DNA of 64,000 nucleotides from JBDXHU01 sp039989475 (GCA_039989475.1 JBDXHU010000012.1:215520-279519), one strand, 5' to 3'; shown: positions 25,867 through 34,856, counted from the stretch's first letter. A program made the numbers and translations. Notes: a model not told the origin generated them from the letters alone.

Positions 25867-27057
25867 CTATCCGCGCGGTTCACGCGGCATACCAAGCGCG
25901 CGCTCGGCAATAATATTGCGTTGAATCTGGTTGGTGCCGCCGTAAATCGTATCGGCGCGGGTAAACAAGTGCATGCTCTGCAATCGGCTCAGCTCATAGG
26001 GACCCGCCGCGCAGATCTCCGCTTCCGGCCCCAGCACATCCATGGCCAGCTTGCCCAGGTTGCGGTGCCAGCTTGACCAGTACAGTTTGTAGATCATCGC
26101 CTCCCTGTTCAGCGCTCCATCATCCCCGCCGCCCGACAGCATGCGCATGGCGCTGTAGCGCATGATGCGCAAACCCACATGGGCGTCGGCAATACGCTGA
26201 CGCAGTGCCGGGTCCTGCCCCGCACCATTTTCCCGGGCGATACGCAGGATCTCGTCCAGCTCATTCTGGAACAACATCTGCTGGCCCAGGGTGGATACGC
26301 CACGCTCAAAGCCCAGCAAACCCATAGCCACCTTCCAGCCATCGCCGGGGGCGCCAACGATATCCCCGGCGCCACAGCGAGCTTCATCGAAGAACACCTC
26401 GTTGAATTCGCTGGTACCGGTCATCTGCTCAATCGGTCGTACATCCACGCCGGGCTGATCCATCTCCAGCAGGAAAAAGCCGAGTCCCTTGTGACCGACC
26501 GACTCGGGGTCGGTGCGGGCAATGACAAAGCAAAACTCCGACTCGGTGGCATTGGAGGTCCACACTTTCTGGCCGCTAATCCGCCACCGGCCGCTGGCCT
26601 CATCGAGGCGGGCTTTGGTTTTGACATTGGCCAGGTCGGAACCCGCACTGGGTTCGGAATAACCCTGGCACCAGTATTCAGTGCCATTGAGAATACCCGG
26701 CAGGAAGCGTTGCTTCTGCTCCTCGCTGCCGAAGGCAATCAGGGTCGGACCGGTCAGCCCCTCGCCAATATGACCCATGCGACCGGGTCCACCGGCACGG
26801 GCGTATTCCTCGTGGAAGATCACCTGTTGTTCTATGGAGGCACCGCGACCGCCATACTCTGTCGGCCAACCGATACAGGTCCAGGCACCCTCGGCCAGCT
26901 TGCGTTCCCAGGCTTTGCGCTCCTCCGGGTACATATGCTCGTCGCCGGGGCCGCCACGGAATCGTATTGGCTCAAACTCACCGCAGAGATTGTCGCGCAG
27001 CCAGCTGGCGATTTCCTCGCGGAACTGCTCGTCGGCGGCACTGAAGCTCAGTTTCAC
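25867..27057 (-). CDS. Acyl-CoA dehydrogenase, catalytic-base subunit of a heteromeric steroid-type pair
   Basis: 396 residues. Domains: alpha-helical N-terminus, the FAD/substrate segment WCQGYSEPSAGSDLA (about 132-146), a beta barrel with QKVWTSNA, and a C-terminal helical domain. YGGTNQIQRNIIAERALG has glycine where many dehydrogenases have the catalytic glutamate (YEGT); the glutamate of GFERG, near residue 250, lies where isovaleryl- and long-chain enzymes keep theirs. It overlaps its partner gene by 4 bases. In actinobacterial steroid degraders such pairs (FadE26/27, 28/29, 31/32) form alpha2beta2 enzymes. It is probably a FadE30-33-type enzyme of HIP degradation, but the exact counterpart is not fixed. 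Confidence 0.8.
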   Translation of the reverse strand: MKLSFSAADEQFREEIASWLRDNLCGEFEPIRFRGGPGDEHMYPEERKAWERKLAEGAWTCIGWPTEYGGRGASIEQQVIFHEEYARAGGPGRMGHIGEGLTGPTLIAFGSEEQKQRFLPGILNGTEYWCQGYSEPSAGSDLANVKTKARLDEASGRWRISGQKVWTSNATESEFCFVIARTDPESVGHKGLGFFLLEMDQPGVDVRPIEQMTGTSEFNEVFFDEARCGAGDIVGAPGDGWKVAMGLLGFERGVSTLGQQMLFQNELDEILRIARENGAGQDPALRQRIADAHVGLRIMRYSAMRMLSGGGDDGALNREAMIYKLYWSSWHRNLGKLAMDVLGPEAEICAAGPYELSRLQSMHLFTRADTIYGGTNQIQRNIIAERALGMPREPRG

Positions 27058-28223
27058 AGTACCACCTCCGCATCCAGTAGCTGACTGGCTATACGTTCGC
27101 GGTGATAGGCGCCGTTTCCTAACAAGGCCTCGGAGGAACGGGCCCGCTTAAAATAGAGCTGGATGTCGTATTCCCAGGTAAAACCAACGCCGCCGTGCAA
27201 CTGGATGCCGGTGCCGGCATTAAAGAAATAAGCATCGGAACACCAGGCCTTGGCAATGCTGGCGGCCTCCGCCAGTTCTCCGGCCATGGGCCCATCCTCG
27301 AATACTTCCTGGGCCACACAGGCGGCGTAATAGATCGCCGAGCGCGCCGCCTCGGCCTTGACCATCATATCCGCCGCCTTGTGTTTTACTGCCTGGTAAC
27401 TGGCGATGGGTCGATTGAACTGCACCCGATCCTGGGTATAGGCCACGGTGGAGTCCAGCGCCTGCTGGGCGCCACCGGCCTGCTCTGCGGCCACCGCAAT
27501 CGTGGCGAGATCAATAATCTGTGCCAGCTGAGGCCAGGCTTGTCCTTCCGCACCCAGGCGATTGGCCTGCGACACTTTCACATCCGTCAGCCGCAATTCA
27601 GCCTGTTTACGGGTCTGGTCCATGGTCGGTAGCCATTCCCGCTCGACCCCGGCAGTCTCGGCGGGAACCAGGAACAGGCTGACACCGTTCTCTGCGCTGC
27701 TGCCGGGCTCCCGGGCTGCGACAATCAGCAGTTCCGCACTATGACCATCGGGAACATAACGCCAGCTGCCATTTAACAGATAGTCATCACCATCGCGCTG
27801 ATACTCTCCTTCCACCGCCGTGGCATCCCAGCGACCATTGCTTCCGGTATAGGCCAGGGTCGCGGTGCGCCCCTCTATAATCTGGCCAAGATATTCGGTC
27901 TTCTGGGCTTCATCGCCCGCGATCAGCAAGGCGTTCACCCCCAGGCACACGGTGGAAAAATACGGCGAGCACAACAGGTAACGGCCCATTTGTTCCAGCG
28001 TCGCCACCAGTTCCACGTAACCCAGGCCCAGGCCACCATAGTGTTCCGGAATATGCAGGGCCGGCCAGTACAGCTCCTCGCAAATGCGCTGCCACAGCGC
28101 CACGTCGTAGCCGGCCTCTGTCGCCATGGCCGCACGCACCGCCTCGCTGGTGGACACTTCCGCCAGGAAGGCCGCCGCGGTGTCGCGGATCATCTGCTGT
28201 TCTTCGCTAAAACTGAATTCCAT
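27054..28223 (-). CDS. Acyl-CoA dehydrogenase, partner subunit of a heteromeric steroid-type pair
   Basis: 389 residues. It has the FAD-pyrophosphate arginine context RVQFNRPIASYQAVKH and the C-terminal QLHGGVGFTWEYDIQLYFKR, but no ERG catalytic glutamate in the helix where its neighbour has one (IAVAAEQAGG instead). This split, base in one subunit and part of the FAD site in the other, is what is known for ChsE/FadE heterotetramers. The start ATG has a weak site upstream. It lies 41 bases after the SDR gene and overlaps the following dehydrogenase by 4 bases. Confidence 0.8.
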   Translation of the reverse strand: MEFSFSEEQQMIRDTAAAFLAEVSTSEAVRAAMATEAGYDVALWQRICEELYWPALHIPEHYGGLGLGYVELVATLEQMGRYLLCSPYFSTVCLGVNALLIAGDEAQKTEYLGQIIEGRTATLAYTGSNGRWDATAVEGEYQRDGDDYLLNGSWRYVPDGHSAELLIVAAREPGSSAENGVSLFLVPAETAGVEREWLPTMDQTRKQAELRLTDVKVSQANRLGAEGQAWPQLAQIIDLATIAVAAEQAGGAQQALDSTVAYTQDRVQFNRPIASYQAVKHKAADMMVKAEAARSAIYYAACVAQEVFEDGPMAGELAEAASIAKAWCSDAYFFNAGTGIQLHGGVGFTWEYDIQLYFKRARSSEALLGNGAYHRERIASQLLDAEVVL

Positions 28224-28264
28224 CGAGCTTGCCCATTGTCCTCTATGCGTAATTACCCAAAAAC

Positions 28265-29152
28265 TTACATTCCCCAGACTTTCTGCGCGGGCTCTTCCTT
28301 GCCCAACAATACCTCCACGGCCTCACCGATTTCGGCGGGCTGCCAACGCTCGCCCTTGTCGACGCCCTCGGTGGTGCGCCAGCCGTCGCAGATACAAATG
28401 CGGCCACCCTCCGACTCAAATATCCGGCCACTGACATGGGCCGCTGCCGGGGATGCCAGCCAGGCCACCAGCGATGACACATTCTCCGGGGCAAAATGAT
28501 CGAAGCTGCCATCGTCGGGCTGCTTCATGCGTTCGGCCATCGCCTCTACCGCAGTGGTCATTCCGGTGCGGGCACTGGGCGCCAGCGCGTTGGCGGTTAT
28601 CCCGTAGCGCGCTAACTCGGCGGCCTGGTTCAGGGTCAGGGCAGCAATACCGGCCTTGGCCGCGGCATAGTTGGACTGGCCAATAGATCCCTGCAGTCCG
28701 GCACCCGAGGTGGTGTTGATAATGCGCGCGTCTACTGCCTTGCCTTCCTTGGACTGGCCGCGCCAGTAGTGCACCGCGTGGGAGGATATACAGAAGTGCC
28801 CCTTCAGGTGCACCGCCATGATGGCGTCCCACTCGGCCTCGGTCATGGAGGCAAACATGCGGTCTCGGTTTATGCCGGCGTTATTGACCACGATGTGCAG
28901 GTCACCAAAGCTGTCGATAGCCTGCTTGATCGCATTAAGGCTGTCGTCATAATTGGTAATATCCGAGCTGTTGACCACGGCCTTGCCGCCGCTGGCACTT
29001 ATCTCATCCACCACCGCCTGGGCCGCCTCGGTGTTGATATCGTTGACGACTACCGCACAACCCTCGGCCGCCATAACCCGCGCATGGGCAGCACCCAGGC
29101 CGCCACCGGCGCCGGTGATGATCGCTACTCGACCTTCCAGAATCCCACTCAT
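28265..29152 (-). CDS. Short-chain dehydrogenase, 3-hydroxyacyl-CoA dehydrogenase type (17beta-HSD4-like)
   Basis: 295 residues. The Rossmann start is IITGAGGGLGAAHARVMAAE, followed by NNAGINRDRMF, a catalytic serine in INTTSGAGLQG and YAAAKAGIAALT. NRDRMF and the long C-terminal extension after the core (EGGRICICDGWRTTEG) fit the MFE-2/17beta-HSD type 4 group, which dehydrogenates 3-hydroxyacyl-CoA intermediates. Rv3548c in Mycobacterium and ScdG in Comamonas are likely counterparts. It is the first gene after the 172-base gap carrying structured repeat copy 1, so it may start its own transcript. Confidence 0.75.
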   Translation of the reverse strand: MSGILEGRVAIITGAGGGLGAAHARVMAAEGCAVVVNDINTEAAQAVVDEISASGGKAVVNSSDITNYDDSLNAIKQAIDSFGDLHIVVNNAGINRDRMFASMTEAEWDAIMAVHLKGHFCISSHAVHYWRGQSKEGKAVDARIINTTSGAGLQGSIGQSNYAAAKAGIAALTLNQAAELARYGITANALAPSARTGMTTAVEAMAERMKQPDDGSFDHFAPENVSSLVAWLASPAAAHVSGRIFESEGGRICICDGWRTTEGVDKGERWQPAEIGEAVEVLLGKEEPAQKVWGM

Positions 29153-29191
29153 CTATCGCTTCCTCTTATACATAGCTTCAGCGTTTTCGCT

Positions 29192-29311
29192 GCTGCCCCG
29201 GCAAACAGCTGATACTTCCGGGACACGCTGTAAATACGTCCCTGTACGCTCGGCGGCGGCCGTCCATGGCCGCCGACGGTCCCGGAAGTACCAGCTATTC
29301 CCCGGGACAGC
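29192..29311 (+). repeat. Structured intergenic repeat, copy 1
   Basis: About 120 bp between the SDR and thiolase genes. The outer arms are imperfect inverted repeats over 33 bases (28 match), including TACTTCCGGGAC and GTCCCGGAAGTA. Between them lies a conserved core, CACGCTGTAAATACGTCC then TGTACGCTCGGCGGC, with an inner stem GGCGGC/GCCGCC around CCATGG. Copies 2 and 3 in the next gap share the core but have unrelated, self-complementary arms. Confidence 0.85.
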
Positions 29312-29324
29312 CCAAATCTCCGAG

Positions 29325-30473
29325 TTACAGCCTTTCAATAATTGTTACGTTGGCCTGACCGCCACCTTCACACATGGTTTGTAAGCCGTAGCGACCGCCG
29401 GTGCGTTCCAGTTCGTGCAGCAGCGTGGTCATCAACTTGGTACCGGTAGCACCCAGCGGGTGACCGAGTGCAATAGCGCCACCGTTCACATTGGTCTTCT
29501 CGTGGGGGTAAGCGGTGTCCTTGAGCCAGGCCATGGGGACCGAGGCGAAGGCCTCGTTAATCTCCACCAGGTCTATGTCCTCCAGCTTCATGCCGGCTTT
29601 CTTCATTGCGTATTCCGTGGCAGGAATCGGTGCGGTCAACATCCAGATTGGATCGTCGGCGCGCACACTCATGTGATGTATGCGAGCCCGCGGTGTCAGC
29701 TGGTAGCGCTTCAACGCATCCTCCGACACCAGCAGCATGGCTGAGGCGCCGTCGCAGGTCTGGCTCGATACCGCTGCGGTAATTGTGCCTCCCTCGGCCA
29801 GCGGCAACAGTTCCGCCATTTTTTCCAGGGAGGTCTGGCGCGGCGTCTCGTCCATCTCCACCCCTTCCATGGGTAACACCTCCCGGTCAAAGCGCCCTTC
29901 CTCGATCGCCCGCAGCGCCCGGCTGTGGGATTCCAATGCGAAGGCCTCCATCTCTTCCCGACTCAGTTTCCACTTGTCGGCAATCATCTGCGCCGAGTTG
30001 AACTGGGACACCGGGGTATCGCCGTAACGCGCCGTCCAGCCCTGGGAGCCGGAAAAGGGGTCGCTGAAACCCAGCGGCTCGGCCGCCAGCATGGCCGAGG
30101 AAATCGGGATCGAACTCATGGTCTGCACTCCGCCGGCCACCACCACATCATTGATACCTGACATGATCGCCTGGGCGGCGAAGTGCACGGATTGCTGGGA
30201 GGAACCACACTGTCGGTCGATGGTGGTACCCGGCACTTCCTGGGCCAGGCCTGCCGCCAGCCAACAGGTGCGGGCAATATCGCCCGCCAGTGGTCCGATG
30301 GCATCGACACAGCCGAACATCACGTCGTCGTAATCGCTGTCGGGGATATTGTTGCGCTCTACCAATGCCTTGAGTACATGAGCACCCAGGTCGGCGCCAT
30401 GTACATGGGCCAGGCCACCGCGTCGGCGCCCGGTCGGGGTGCGCACCGCATCTACAATATAGGCTTCAGCCAT
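29325..30473 (-). CDS. fadA6: Thiolase, FadA6-like
   Basis: 382 residues. All four thiolase blocks are present: nucleophile cysteine in DRQCGSSQQ (about 89), NEAFAS, the histidine in GGAIALGHPLGATG, and the second cysteine in MCEGGGQAN near the end. It shortens a 3-ketoacyl-CoA with CoA. In this setting it matches FadA6 (Rv3556c) and ScdF, which act late in ring C/D breakdown. It follows a dehydrogenase pair after 12 bases and is the last gene before the gap with repeat copy 1. Confidence 0.85.
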   Translation of the reverse strand: MAEAYIVDAVRTPTGRRRGGLAHVHGADLGAHVLKALVERNNIPDSDYDDVMFGCVDAIGPLAGDIARTCWLAAGLAQEVPGTTIDRQCGSSQQSVHFAAQAIMSGINDVVVAGGVQTMSSIPISSAMLAAEPLGFSDPFSGSQGWTARYGDTPVSQFNSAQMIADKWKLSREEMEAFALESHSRALRAIEEGRFDREVLPMEGVEMDETPRQTSLEKMAELLPLAEGGTITAAVSSQTCDGASAMLLVSEDALKRYQLTPRARIHHMSVRADDPIWMLTAPIPATEYAMKKAGMKLEDIDLVEINEAFASVPMAWLKDTAYPHEKTNVNGGAIALGHPLGATGTKLMTTLLHELERTGGRYGLQTMCEGGGQANVTIIERL

Positions 30474-30485
30474 CGTTCTACTCCT

Positions 30486-31523
30486 CTAAAAGGTGGCGCC
30501 GGCGCCCAGCGCCGCACCCTCTGCGAAAATTGATTCAGCCACTCGCTGCTTGTGTAATCCGGTATCGCCCCAGCTACCTGCCATGGCCCAGGCCTTCTTC
30601 ATATAAATATGCAGATCGACTTCCCAGGTGTAGCCCATGGCGCCATGCAACTGGATACAGTTTTTCGCCGCCAGATTGGCCGCGGCGCAGGCCGCCAGCT
30701 TGGCGTGACTGACAGTGACCGCGGCACCATCGGAATCATGGGCCAGGGCGTAAGCCGCCCGGTACACCGGCGCCTTGGCATATTCCAGGCTGACCGCCAC
30801 ATTGGCCATGTGGTGCTTGACCGCCTGGAAGGAACCAATGGCTTTACCGAACTGCTGGCGATCACCGCTATAGGCCACCGACAAATCCACCATGCGCTGG
30901 GCCAGGCCCAGGCACTGGGCGGCATTGGCCAGGGCGCCGCGATTCAGTGCCGCCGCGATCAGCTCGCCATCTCCGCTAACCGGGGTTGCCGCCGAGGTAT
31001 CGAATTCCACCGCGAACAACTGCCGCGAGGGATCCACCGAGGCGTTGGCGCGAATAGTCGCAGCGGCTGGATCAAGCACATACAGCACTTCATCTCGCTC
31101 CAGTATTAACAGGTCGGCCACATGGGCGTCTTCTACCGGTCCGTTTAGCGCCAGGCCCACAACCACCCTGGCCTCACCCACGGCAATCCTGGGCAACCAT
31201 TGCGCCGCCAGTTCGCCACCGATATCACGAAGCATCGGCACCGCCACCAGGGCCGTATGCACCAGTGGCTCCGGCAGCGCCACGTAGCCGCATTCCTGGG
31301 CCAGCAGCACGAAGTCCAACTCTGTCATGCCGAGACCGCCAAACTCCTCCGGCACTGTCATACCCACCAGGCCCAACTCCGTGAGTTGCCCCCACAGTTC
31401 ATCACTGCGACCGCTTTCCGAATCCCAGAGATTACGAATAGCTTCCGGCGTGACTTCCTTGACCAGGAAATCGCGCACCGATTGCTGGAACAACAGTTGG
31501 TCTTCGCTGAAGGTAAAGTTCAT
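30486..31523 (-). CDS. Acyl-CoA dehydrogenase, partner subunit of the second heteromeric pair
   Basis: 345 residues, shorter than usual. It keeps RQQFGKAIGSFQAVKHH and QLHGAMGYTWEVDLHIYMKK for FAD contacts, and lacks a catalytic glutamate in the matching helix (LNRGALANAAQ). The middle beta domain is reduced (VVGLALNGPVEDAHVADLLI). The gene overlaps its partner (31520) by 4 bases. In Mycobacterium the shorter FadE32/FadE33 proteins (about 320 residues) have the same trait, so this may be their counterpart. The thiolase follows after 12 bases. Confidence 0.8.
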   Translation of the reverse strand: MNFTFSEDQLLFQQSVRDFLVKEVTPEAIRNLWDSESGRSDELWGQLTELGLVGMTVPEEFGGLGMTELDFVLLAQECGYVALPEPLVHTALVAVPMLRDIGGELAAQWLPRIAVGEARVVVGLALNGPVEDAHVADLLILERDEVLYVLDPAAATIRANASVDPSRQLFAVEFDTSAATPVSGDGELIAAALNRGALANAAQCLGLAQRMVDLSVAYSGDRQQFGKAIGSFQAVKHHMANVAVSLEYAKAPVYRAAYALAHDSDGAAVTVSHAKLAACAAANLAAKNCIQLHGAMGYTWEVDLHIYMKKAWAMAGSWGDTGLHKQRVAESIFAEGAALGAGATF

Positions 31524-32683
31524 CGCGGCATGCCCAGCATTCTCTCGGCAATAATATTGCGCTGTATTTCATTGGTACCGGCGTATATCGGTCCCGACTG
31601 GGAGAACAACCAGCCATCCAGCCAGTTGCCGACGCCGTCCGCATCCGGCGCATGAGGCCAGAGTTCTGCGCGAGCGCCGAGAATACTCAAGGCGGTGGCA
31701 TGCATACGCTGGTCCAGTTCTGACCAGAAGATTTTGTTGGTCGAGGCCTCGGCGCCAATCTTGCCGCCGGCCATCATGCGGCAGGCTGTCTGGTAAGTAG
31801 TCAGGCAATAACTCTCCGCATCCAGGTAGGCCTGCATCACCGCATCACGCACCGCCGGATCGCGATCCGCACTGTCTCGATTTTCCCTATACAACTCCAC
31901 CAGCCGCCGTGCTGTTTCCTGGAAACGTGCAGGCGAGCGCAACATCAGTCCGCGCTCAAAGCCGGCTGTCGCCATCGCCACCGCCCAGCCCTCGCCCTCT
32001 CCACCGAGCCGATTCTCCAGCGGCACTTCGACATTGTCGAAGAAGATCTCGGCAAACCCGGGCAAGCCATCCAGCTGCGGGATCGGTCTTACGGTTATAC
32101 CCGGCAAATCCAGCGGCACCAGGATAAAGGTCAGCCCATGATGGCGCTCGGAATCCGGGTCGGTGCGAAACATGCCGAAACACCAGTCCGCCCACACCGC
32201 CCGGGTCGACCAGGTTTTCTGGCCATTGATCACATAGTGGTCTCCATCGAGGTCGGCCCGGGAGCGTATCGCCGCCATGTCAGATCCCGCATTGGGCTCC
32301 GACCAACCCTGGGACCAGACTTCCTCCCCGGTCGCCATCTTCGGCAGGAAGCGCGCTTTCTGCTCTGCCGTGCCATATTCCATCAGGGTCGGTCCCAGCA
32401 AAAAGATCCCGTTCTGGTTTACCCGCAGCGGCGCACCCGCGCGATAATACTCTTCCTCGAAGATCAGCCACTCGATCAGGTCACAGCCACGACCTCCCAA
32501 CTCTTCCGGCCAGGTCACCATTCCCCAACGTCCGCTATTGAGCGTCGCCTCCCACTCACGGTGCTGTTGAAAACCTTCCTCGGTATCGAAGCTCTTCAGT
32601 GGCTCGGCCGGCACATTGGCCGCCAGCCAACTCCTGACTTCTTCGCGGAAGGCTTGTTGTTCGTTTGTGTAGCTCAAATCCAT
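31520..32683 (-). CDS. Acyl-CoA dehydrogenase, catalytic-base subunit of the second heteromeric pair
   Basis: 387 residues. The substrate/FAD segment is VWSQGWSEPNAGSDMAAIRS, followed by GQKTWSTRAVWADW and the C-terminal YAGTNEIQRNIIAERMLGMP. The glutamate in AGFERGLML is the likely catalytic base, as in the pair at 25.9 kb. It probably oxidises a CoA ester late in ring C/D degradation together with its partner; FadE31 is the closest expected equivalent. It is the first gene after the 339-base gap that holds repeat copies 2 and 3. Confidence 0.8.
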   Translation of the reverse strand: MDLSYTNEQQAFREEVRSWLAANVPAEPLKSFDTEEGFQQHREWEATLNSGRWGMVTWPEELGGRGCDLIEWLIFEEEYYRAGAPLRVNQNGIFLLGPTLMEYGTAEQKARFLPKMATGEEVWSQGWSEPNAGSDMAAIRSRADLDGDHYVINGQKTWSTRAVWADWCFGMFRTDPDSERHHGLTFILVPLDLPGITVRPIPQLDGLPGFAEIFFDNVEVPLENRLGGEGEGWAVAMATAGFERGLMLRSPARFQETARRLVELYRENRDSADRDPAVRDAVMQAYLDAESYCLTTYQTACRMMAGGKIGAEASTNKIFWSELDQRMHATALSILGARAELWPHAPDADGVGNWLDGWLFSQSGPIYAGTNEIQRNIIAERMLGMPR

Positions 32684-32722
32684 TCGTTCAGTCAGCTCTT
32701 CAGTGTTGCTTGTGCGCCGGGA

Positions 32723-32840
32723 GCGTCTCGGTCAGCAACCTGCTCCTTCCAGGACACGCTGTGAATACGTCCATGTACGCTCGACGGCGACATCCCTGTC
32801 GCCGACGGTCCCGGAAGGAGCAGGTCACCGCCCGAGACTT
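32723..32840 (+). repeat. Structured intergenic repeat, copy 2
   Basis: The arms ACCTGCTCCTTCCAGGAC and GTCCCGGAAGGAGCAGGT pair with one mismatch and extend weakly outward (GTCTCGG/CCGAGAC). The core CACGCTGTGAATACGTCC then TGTACGCTCGACGGC matches copy 1 closely, with inner stem CGGCGACA/TGTCGCCG. It is read on the plus strand like copy 1. Confidence 0.85.
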
Positions 32841-32871
32841 CGTGCCAAACTTGACGAGTGATCCGGTGTGA

Positions 32872-33009
32872 GTGGGCGATGGTGTATATGCTTTTTCGAG
32901 ACCGTGGCCGACAGGGATGTCGGCCTCGAGCCCCCATGGACGGGTTTAGGGCCCGCCCCGCTTTATCGGGTGCGGCGCGTCTCGAAAAAGCATATACATC
33001 AGCGCCCAC
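32872..33009 (-). repeat. Structured intergenic repeat, copy 3 (inverted)
   Basis: A perfect 20-base outer arm pair, TGTATATGCTTTTTCGAGAC with its complement, flanks a core that on the minus strand reads AAACCCGTCCATGGGGGCTC and then GAGGCCGACATCCCTGTCGG. This is a diverged version of the copy 1 and 2 core. The arms share no sequence with those of the other copies. The rest of the 339-base gap (32684-33022) holds nothing else that I can support. Confidence 0.85.
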
Positions 33010-33022
33010 GGTTCCAGCAACA

Positions 33023-33781
33023 TCACTCATCAAACTTCGCATCACGTTTCTCAACAAAAGCGTCGCGGGTTTCCTGGGAGTCCTCGTGGGTGTAGGCCTC
33101 ATAGGTGAAGCCCTGCTCCCAGCGGTACTTGTCCTCGAGATTGCCGTCTTCGATACCCGTCAGGGATTCCTTGGCGATCTGCACCATCGCCGGGGACTTC
33201 TCGGCGATTTTTGCCGCAATCTCCCGGGCAGCATCCAGCAGTTGATCCCGTGGCACCACCCGCTCGATAGCACCCAGGCGATAGGCTTCCTCGGCGTCGA
33301 TGAACTCGCCGGTGAAATACATGTAGCGCACTTTTTGAACGGGGAACAGGCGCTGCAGGTGGGCGCCACCGCCCATGGCGCCGCGATCAATTTCCGGCAC
33401 ACCGAATCGCGCGCAATCGGAGCAGAGCACGATGTCCGCAGCACCCGCCATGCCGATGCCGCCACCCAGTACAAATCCGTGCAGGGCGACGATCACCGGT
33501 TTGGGGTTGCGGTGAATGGCGCGGAAGGTTTCGTAGTTGCCTTTGTTGACGTCCAGGATCTTGCTGGCGTCGGCAGCCAGTTCCTTTATGTCGACCCCGG
33601 CGCAAAAGCCCTTGCCTTCACCGCCGATCACAATCACTCGTACCGCGTCGTTCTCACCCAGCGCGTCGATCTCCGCGGCAATGGCAAACCAGCCGGCACT
33701 GTCGAAGGCGTTGACCGGGGGATGGTCCAGCAGCATTTCGGCAACGCCGTCATGCAGTGTGGTTTTAAACGGTTTAGACAT
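33023..33781 (-). CDS. echA20: Enoyl-CoA hydratase/isomerase superfamily, EchA20-like ring D hydrolase
   Basis: 252 residues from the ATG at 33781, which overlaps ipdC by 8 bases; an extended reading to 33844 lies inside ipdC and is rejected. Crotonase features: GEGKGFCAGVDIKELA (oxyanion hole) and LGGGIGMAGAADIVLCSD, then FGVPEIDRGAMGGGAHLQRL. In Mycobacterium EchA20 (Rv3550) and in Comamonas ScdY open ring D of the HIP-derived CoA ester by hydrolysis. The linkage ipdA-ipdB-ipdC-echA20 seen here supports that assignment. Confidence 0.8.
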   Translation of the reverse strand: MSKPFKTTLHDGVAEMLLDHPPVNAFDSAGWFAIAAEIDALGENDAVRVIVIGGEGKGFCAGVDIKELAADASKILDVNKGNYETFRAIHRNPKPVIVALHGFVLGGGIGMAGAADIVLCSDCARFGVPEIDRGAMGGGAHLQRLFPVQKVRYMYFTGEFIDAEEAYRLGAIERVVPRDQLLDAAREIAAKIAEKSPAMVQIAKESLTGIEDGNLEDKYRWEQGFTYEAYTHEDSQETRDAFVEKRDAKFDE

Positions 33782-34856
33782 GGCTCTGCTCCTGTCCGCT
33801 ACGCGGCGCCAGTGCGGCCAGGCGCTGTTCCGCCTCGACCACAATCTGTTTGATCAATTCTTCACAACTCAACAACTCGTCAATAACCCCGGCCACCTGG
33901 CCACTGGGTAACACGCCCTGGCCCGGCTCGCCGTCGACCATGGCTTTCATAATGATCATCGGCGCATTGGCCGACATGATGGCCTGGGCAAGGCTGAGCC
34001 CGTCATCCCGGTGCATGGCTATCGCCGAGCGCAGCAGGCCCGTCAAACTGGCACCGGTGTGCTGACGGAAGGCCAGTCCATTGCGCAGGGCCAGCCAAAG
34101 TTTCTTCAGTGCCCCGGCGCGTTCCAGTTCGGTCAACACCTCGTTCATGATCATGCGCTGTGGCAAACCATCCATGGCGGTGGAACGAATGATGACCGCC
34201 GGGTCTTTGCACTCCAGGTAGCGCTCCAGGGTTGAGCGCGGCACCGGGCAGTCACTGGTGAGCAAAAAGCGGGTACCCATGGCAATACCGTCAGCGCCCC
34301 AGGCCAGCGCAGCCACCAGGCCGCGACCGTCCTTGAAACCGCCGGCAGCAACCACCGGCACTTGATCACTCACGGCATCAATCACCTGGGGTATCAACAG
34401 GGTGCTGGGAATAGCGCCGGTGTGACCGCCGCCCTCACCACCCTGTACAGTAACCACATCGGCTCCCAGTTCCACCGCTTTGGTGGCGTGCTTGGGCAGG
34501 CCCACTGTGGGCATGCAGATGACACCCGCGTCTTTCAGTTTTGTAATCAGGGCCGGACCCGGCGAGCGGGAATAGCTGACCGCGCGCACGCCCTGGGCGA
34601 TCACCATGTCGACTATCTCGGCGGCGTTGGGCTGGTACATATGGAAATTGACACCAAAGGGCGCCGTCGTCAGCGCCTTGACCGCGAGAATATCCCGCTC
34701 CATTTCCTCCGGCGGAATAGTGGCTCCGGCGAGGAAACCAAAGCCACCGGCATTACCGGTGGCCGCCACCAGTTTCGGGTCGGCCACCCAACCCATCGCG
34801 GTTTGCACGATGGGGTAGCGGCAGCCGAGCAGCTCTGTGAGTCGGGTATCCAGCAT
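33774..34856 (-). CDS. ipdC: IpdC-like flavin reductase of the nitronate monooxygenase family
   Basis: 360 residues, TIM-barrel flavoprotein. Typical blocks are YPIVQTAMGWVADPKLVAAT, GEGGGHTG for phosphate/flavin binding, VVAAGGFKDGRGLVAALAWG and DGIAMGTRFL. The family is annotated as nitronate monooxygenase or 2-nitropropane dioxygenase, but the steroid-cluster member (Rv3553 IpdC; ScdK) acts on a HIP-CoA intermediate. It starts 2 bases after ipdB and runs into echA20, so the four genes form one translational unit. Confidence 0.85.
   Translation of the reverse strand: MLDTRLTELLGCRYPIVQTAMGWVADPKLVAATGNAGGFGFLAGATIPPEEMERDILAVKALTTAPFGVNFHMYQPNAAEIVDMVIAQGVRAVSYSRSPGPALITKLKDAGVICMPTVGLPKHATKAVELGADVVTVQGGEGGGHTGAIPSTLLIPQVIDAVSDQVPVVAAGGFKDGRGLVAALAWGADGIAMGTRFLLTSDCPVPRSTLERYLECKDPAVIIRSTAMDGLPQRMIMNEVLTELERAGALKKLWLALRNGLAFRQHTGASLTGLLRSAIAMHRDDGLSLAQAIMSANAPMIIMKAMVDGEPGQGVLPSGQVAGVIDELLSCEELIKQIVVEAEQRLAALAPRSGQEQSHV

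Noticed and set aside
32665..32871. Small gene in the repeat region (68 codons, plus strand)
   Set aside because: The frame is made of the repeat core and arms; such frames arise wherever this repeat occurs.
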